Assembly: GCF_000403435.2 (NCBI RefSeq)
Contig: NZ_KE159709.1
Span: 606,187-670,186, forward strand
Direction: 5' to 3'
DNA length: 64,000 nucleotides
Origin: Oscillibacter sp. 1-3
Lineage (GTDB): Bacteria; Bacillota; Clostridia; Oscillospirales; Oscillospiraceae
This document shows, piece by piece, positions 61,935 through 64,000 of the stretch. The translations under genes and the position numbers were made by a program. The notes below the pieces were generated by a model. The model was given only the letters and a program-made list of their open reading frames with translations, did no database searches and was not told where the DNA came from. Position 1 is the stretch's first letter; every line of letters begins with the position of its first letter.

Positions 61935-62900
61935 TTACAAGCTGTTCCTTCCAAAACCAGTCTCACTTGCGGAGAGCTGCGCCAAAATCAGGCAATAGGT
62001 TTCTACAAATTGCCGGGCGGCGGCAGCGGCAGCATATTTGGCGGACAGGCTGGCGTCCATGAGAAACGTGTCACAGACCATAGAAACGCTACCATCTGCC
62101 AGAAGGCATAGCTTGATGCCCACATATTTACTGTTGAAGTCGTTTGCCTGGGCCAATGTACCATTCATCCAGCGGCTCCGGATGCTCAGGATATGGGACG
62201 AAGCCCAGGTTATTTCCAGGCGGATTTCCCCAGGGTCATCCTCCAGGCGCCGGATGGCGGATAAATGGCCTTGTGTCTTTACACATTGAAAATGACACTC
62301 TCTTTGCAGAGCGCCCCGGAGATAAACCAAAACCTCATCCTGCCGGCTGCTGATACCTGCTGGAGCGGCGGAATACTCGGCTGCGGCGTACCGCTTGTTC
62401 TTCCCCAGCAAAACAGCATCCTCAAAGGAAAGCTCCTGCCCGGACTCCCTCGCTCTGGCAATCCGGGCATTGACAGTGGCCGCGCTTATCCCAAAATGCG
62501 CCATGGCGGCGCTGCGGCTGGGGAAAATCATTCCTGCCACTGCAACCTCCCGTTTCCGGTGCCCTGCCGCCGCTGCCTGTTTAAGCGCCTCGGCAGTCGC
62601 TTCCTGTTCCGGCAGCCCCTCCTTCATCAGTCCCTTCCTCCGGGCATAGACGGAGCCGGGGCTGATGCCCAGCCTCCGGCAGGCCGTAGCCAGGGAAGGA
62701 TATTCCTTACCATCCACGCAGAAGGAGTTCTGCGCGGGTGGTTCTTCTTTTTTGCCATGGAGCATGGAAACCGCTTCCTCTGGACTGACGCCCTTTCTTA
62801 TGACGCGGAGAAGGCTCTGGTAGTCAATGTCGTAATCACTGGCAAGCTCCTGAAAGCTGTCATATTCCTGCTGGAAAACAACGATTTTCCCGTTTCCCAT
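61935..62900 (-). CDS. NUMOD-like repeat protein with YbjN-like C-terminus
   Basis: 321 residues. Three helix-turn-helix repeats of NUMOD/IENR type: YDSFQELASDYDIDYQSLLRVI, YPSLATACRRLGISPGSVYARR, FPSRSAAMAHFGISAATVNARI, each followed by a G-x-EEA-like helix. Residues about 185-315 look like a YbjN / chaperone-like fold (YVGIKLCLLADGSVSMVCD). The repeats bind DNA in homing endonucleases; no nuclease motif is visible here. It faces the repeat array and may bind it. ATG 62900 follows AGGGGG. Confidence 0.6.
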   Translation of the reverse strand: MGNGKIVVFQQEYDSFQELASDYDIDYQSLLRVIRKGVSPEEAVSMLHGKKEEPPAQNSFCVDGKEYPSLATACRRLGISPGSVYARRKGLMKEGLPEQEATAEALKQAAAAGHRKREVAVAGMIFPSRSAAMAHFGISAATVNARIARARESGQELSFEDAVLLGKNKRYAAAEYSAAPAGISSRQDEVLVYLRGALQRECHFQCVKTQGHLSAIRRLEDDPGEIRLEITWASSHILSIRSRWMNGTLAQANDFNSKYVGIKLCLLADGSVSMVCDTFLMDASLSAKYAAAAAARQFVETYCLILAQLSASETGFGRNSL

Positions 62901-63055
62901 AGCCGTTTCCCCCTCTTTATGGCATATAAACTGATTCTATCATACTCAATTTGTCATACAGTGTTGTTTTTTCTGACTCTGCATACAATAACTTTATCGA
63001 CCAGCTTGCACTGAATTTAACAGGCTTTTCGGCAATGACTTTATAAGTGATTTCT

Positions 63056-63124
63056 GCAAAATAGAAAAAGCAGAGTTTGCATATAATAAATCAGAACACA
63101 AAAATAAACTGTGAAAGGAAGTCT
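63056..63124 (+). promoter_or_regulatory. Leader/promoter repeat, copy 1
   Basis: TGCAAAATAG, then a GCATATAATAAA block (TATAAT at 63082-63087), then ACACAAAA, just before the HTH gene. The same order recurs at 63306-63372. Confidence 0.5.
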
Positions 63125-63128
63125 GATT

Positions 63129-63302
63129 ATGAAAAATGAAACCTACATCACTGTGAAAGAACTTGCGGAACGCTGGCGCTGCAGCCGCCCCTCTGTTGTG
63201 CGCTATCTCAAAATCCATGAGGCCAAGGTGGTCCAGCTGGGCCGGAATATCCTGGTTCCATCCAGCGAGGTTGCCCGTTTGGAGGGAGACAATGGCCTGT
63301 AA
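63129..63302 (+). CDS. Excisionase-like HTH DNA-binding protein
   Basis: 57 residues from ATG 63129 (AAAGGAAG before). MerR/Xis-type winged HTH: YITVKELAERWRCSRPSVVRYLKI, then VVQLGRNILVPSSEVARLEG. Proteins of this kind direct excision by a recombinase or act as small repressors. No tyrosine integrase is in the window. Confidence 0.8.
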   Translation: MKNETYITVKELAERWRCSRPSVVRYLKIHEAKVVQLGRNILVPSSEVARLEGDNGL

Positions 63303-63305
63303 TAC

Positions 63306-63372
63306 ATTTTGCAAAATAGGATATAAGAAGTTCGCATACAATAAACTGACACAAAAGCAGAAAGGATGAATG
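63306..63372 (+). promoter_or_regulatory. Leader/promoter repeat, copy 2
   Basis: TGCAAAATAG, GCATACAATAAA, ACACAAAA before the next gene: a duplicate of the 63056 leader. A further GCATACAATAA occurs near 62981. Confidence 0.5.
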
Positions 63373-63375
63373 CTT

Positions 63376-64000
63376 ATGCCAAAAAATATCATATTTGAAA
63401 AAGACAAAGTAATTTGCGAAACCGAAAAGCTGGACAAAAGCGGAAAAACGGTTACGCAGAGCAAAACCATGATTACAGCTGGAATCGCCAAAGCAACCGA
63501 ACTGGTCATGTTGAACAAGGACGGCTCTGCTTGTCCCAAACGGGAAATTGAGCTGGTATTTCAGCGGGAAAACGGCGAGTATCACACAGCACGTATGGAT
63601 ATCAGTGAACTGATAGACAGCAGGAAGTTTATGAACGCCATCAATCACCTGGATATCGTAGTCTTCGCGACACGGGAGGAAATGGGGCTCCTTAAGCGGG
63701 CTCTCATCCAATACAGTAAGTTTTCCTCTTGTACCCAACAATGGCGCAGCGGCATCTTTGAGGAGAACGGCCGGCTCATCTACGTAGACCGTAATGGATT
63801 TGTTGCCGCTGATGACAAACAATGGAATAAAAGCATGGTCGCTGCTCCCAGGTCGCCGTATCGGGACCTGACCGGCGTTTCTGATGTCACGGAGGAGACC
63901 ATTGAAGAGGCCGTTGCAAAGCTGCATGAATACGGCCCCCTGAACCGCTGCGCCGCTGTCATCGGGTTTGCTCAGGCTGCGGCACTGAACTGGCACCTGG
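63376..64000 (+). CDS. DUF927-like protein, N-terminal part (runs off the window)
   Basis: The frame is open from ATG 63376 (AAAGGATGA upstream) to the end: 208 codons. The N-terminal domain has FQRENGEYHTARMDISELID and LKRALIQYSKFSSCTQQWRSG. IFEENGRLIYVDRNGFV and NRCAAVIGFAQAAALNWHL then match the start of DUF927, a helicase-like domain found in mobile elements and SCC cassettes. Probably a replication or helicase gene of the element. Confidence 0.6.
   Translation, partial: MPKNIIFEKDKVICETEKLDKSGKTVTQSKTMITAGIAKATELVMLNKDGSACPKREIELVFQRENGEYHTARMDISELIDSRKFMNAINHLDIVVFATREEMGLLKRALIQYSKFSSCTQQWRSGIFEENGRLIYVDRNGFVAADDKQWNKSMVAAPRSPYRDLTGVSDVTEETIEEAVAKLHEYGPLNRCAAVIGFAQAAALNWHL

Noticed and set aside
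61709..62062. 117-codon frame in the repeat array
   Set aside because: Runs through long-hairpin copy 3 and into the opposite gene; no ribosome site and no domain.

Overview
The window looks like a chromosome segment of a high-GC gut Firmicute of the Oscillospiraceae / Flavonifractor-Lawsonibacter type. This is inferred from base composition, AGGAGG ribosome sites, clostridial-style lipoproteins and S-layer (SLH) proteins, and gene content; no 16S gene is present to prove it. Positions 1 to about 50.7 kb are ordinary chromosome. The last 13 kb hold a mobile element built on a Tn7-like transposition module.

Layout. 0-4.2 kb: proline biosynthesis (proB, a small unknown gene, proA, proC). 4.2-8.1 kb: a SUFU-domain protein, a tRNA-dihydrouridine synthase coupled to an Spx/ArsC-like gene, a radical SAM gene broken by two frameshifts, and an iron-sulfur flavoprotein. 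8.2-19.3 kb: a minus-strand redox and surface cluster with SLH-anchored and lipid-anchored double flavodoxins, four lipoprotein hydrolases (one a remnant), two aldo/keto reductases (one frameshifted), an iron alcohol dehydrogenase, a DUF4405 membrane protein and a LysR regulator. 20-26 kb: yjdF with a probable yjdF riboswitch, dihydropyrimidinase, a 157-bp tandem repeat, and a two-component system in line with a VanY-type carboxypeptidase. 26-33 kb: brnQ, a thioesterase, a cell-wall-anchored nucleotidase, and marR with a MATE pump behind a palindromic operator. 33-47 kb: dnaG-rpoD, a phosphopantetheinyl transferase, an ECF sigma/anti-sigma pair, gdhA, a phosphoribosyltransferase, a membrane-anchored E2-like protein, a chemoreceptor, ruvX and a VanX-like lipoprotein. 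47-50.7 kb: rpmG-secE-nusG-rplK-rplA and, behind an L10 leader, rplJ-rplL.

Directly after rplL, where rpoB is usually expected, the sequence changes character. It carries tnsA-like, Cys-rich, tnsB (DDE, D-35-E), tnsC (AAA ATPase) and tniQ genes. After these come small unknown genes, an HD-domain protein, a serine resolvase, a 1.1-kb repeat array, a protein with three NUMOD-like repeats, an excisionase-like HTH protein and the start of a DUF927-like protein. No Cas gene or CRISPR array is visible.

The most unusual signal is in the DNA of this element. (1) A family of short hairpins has a fixed GGCT-3nt-AGCC core and covarying flanks. It lies in non-coding DNA and also inside tnsA, tnsB and tnsC, where it builds peptide repeats. 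(2) A family of about 105-125 bp elements is bounded by TATCGGGC and GCCCGATA and occurs in four full and two half copies. (3) AGCTCAA/CTAATT iterons at the left side are candidate TnsB sites. (4) A 390-bp tandem unit is rich in ATTACA sites. Together these suggest a Tn7-like element with extensive cis-acting DNA or RNA structure of unknown purpose. The far end of the element lies outside the window.
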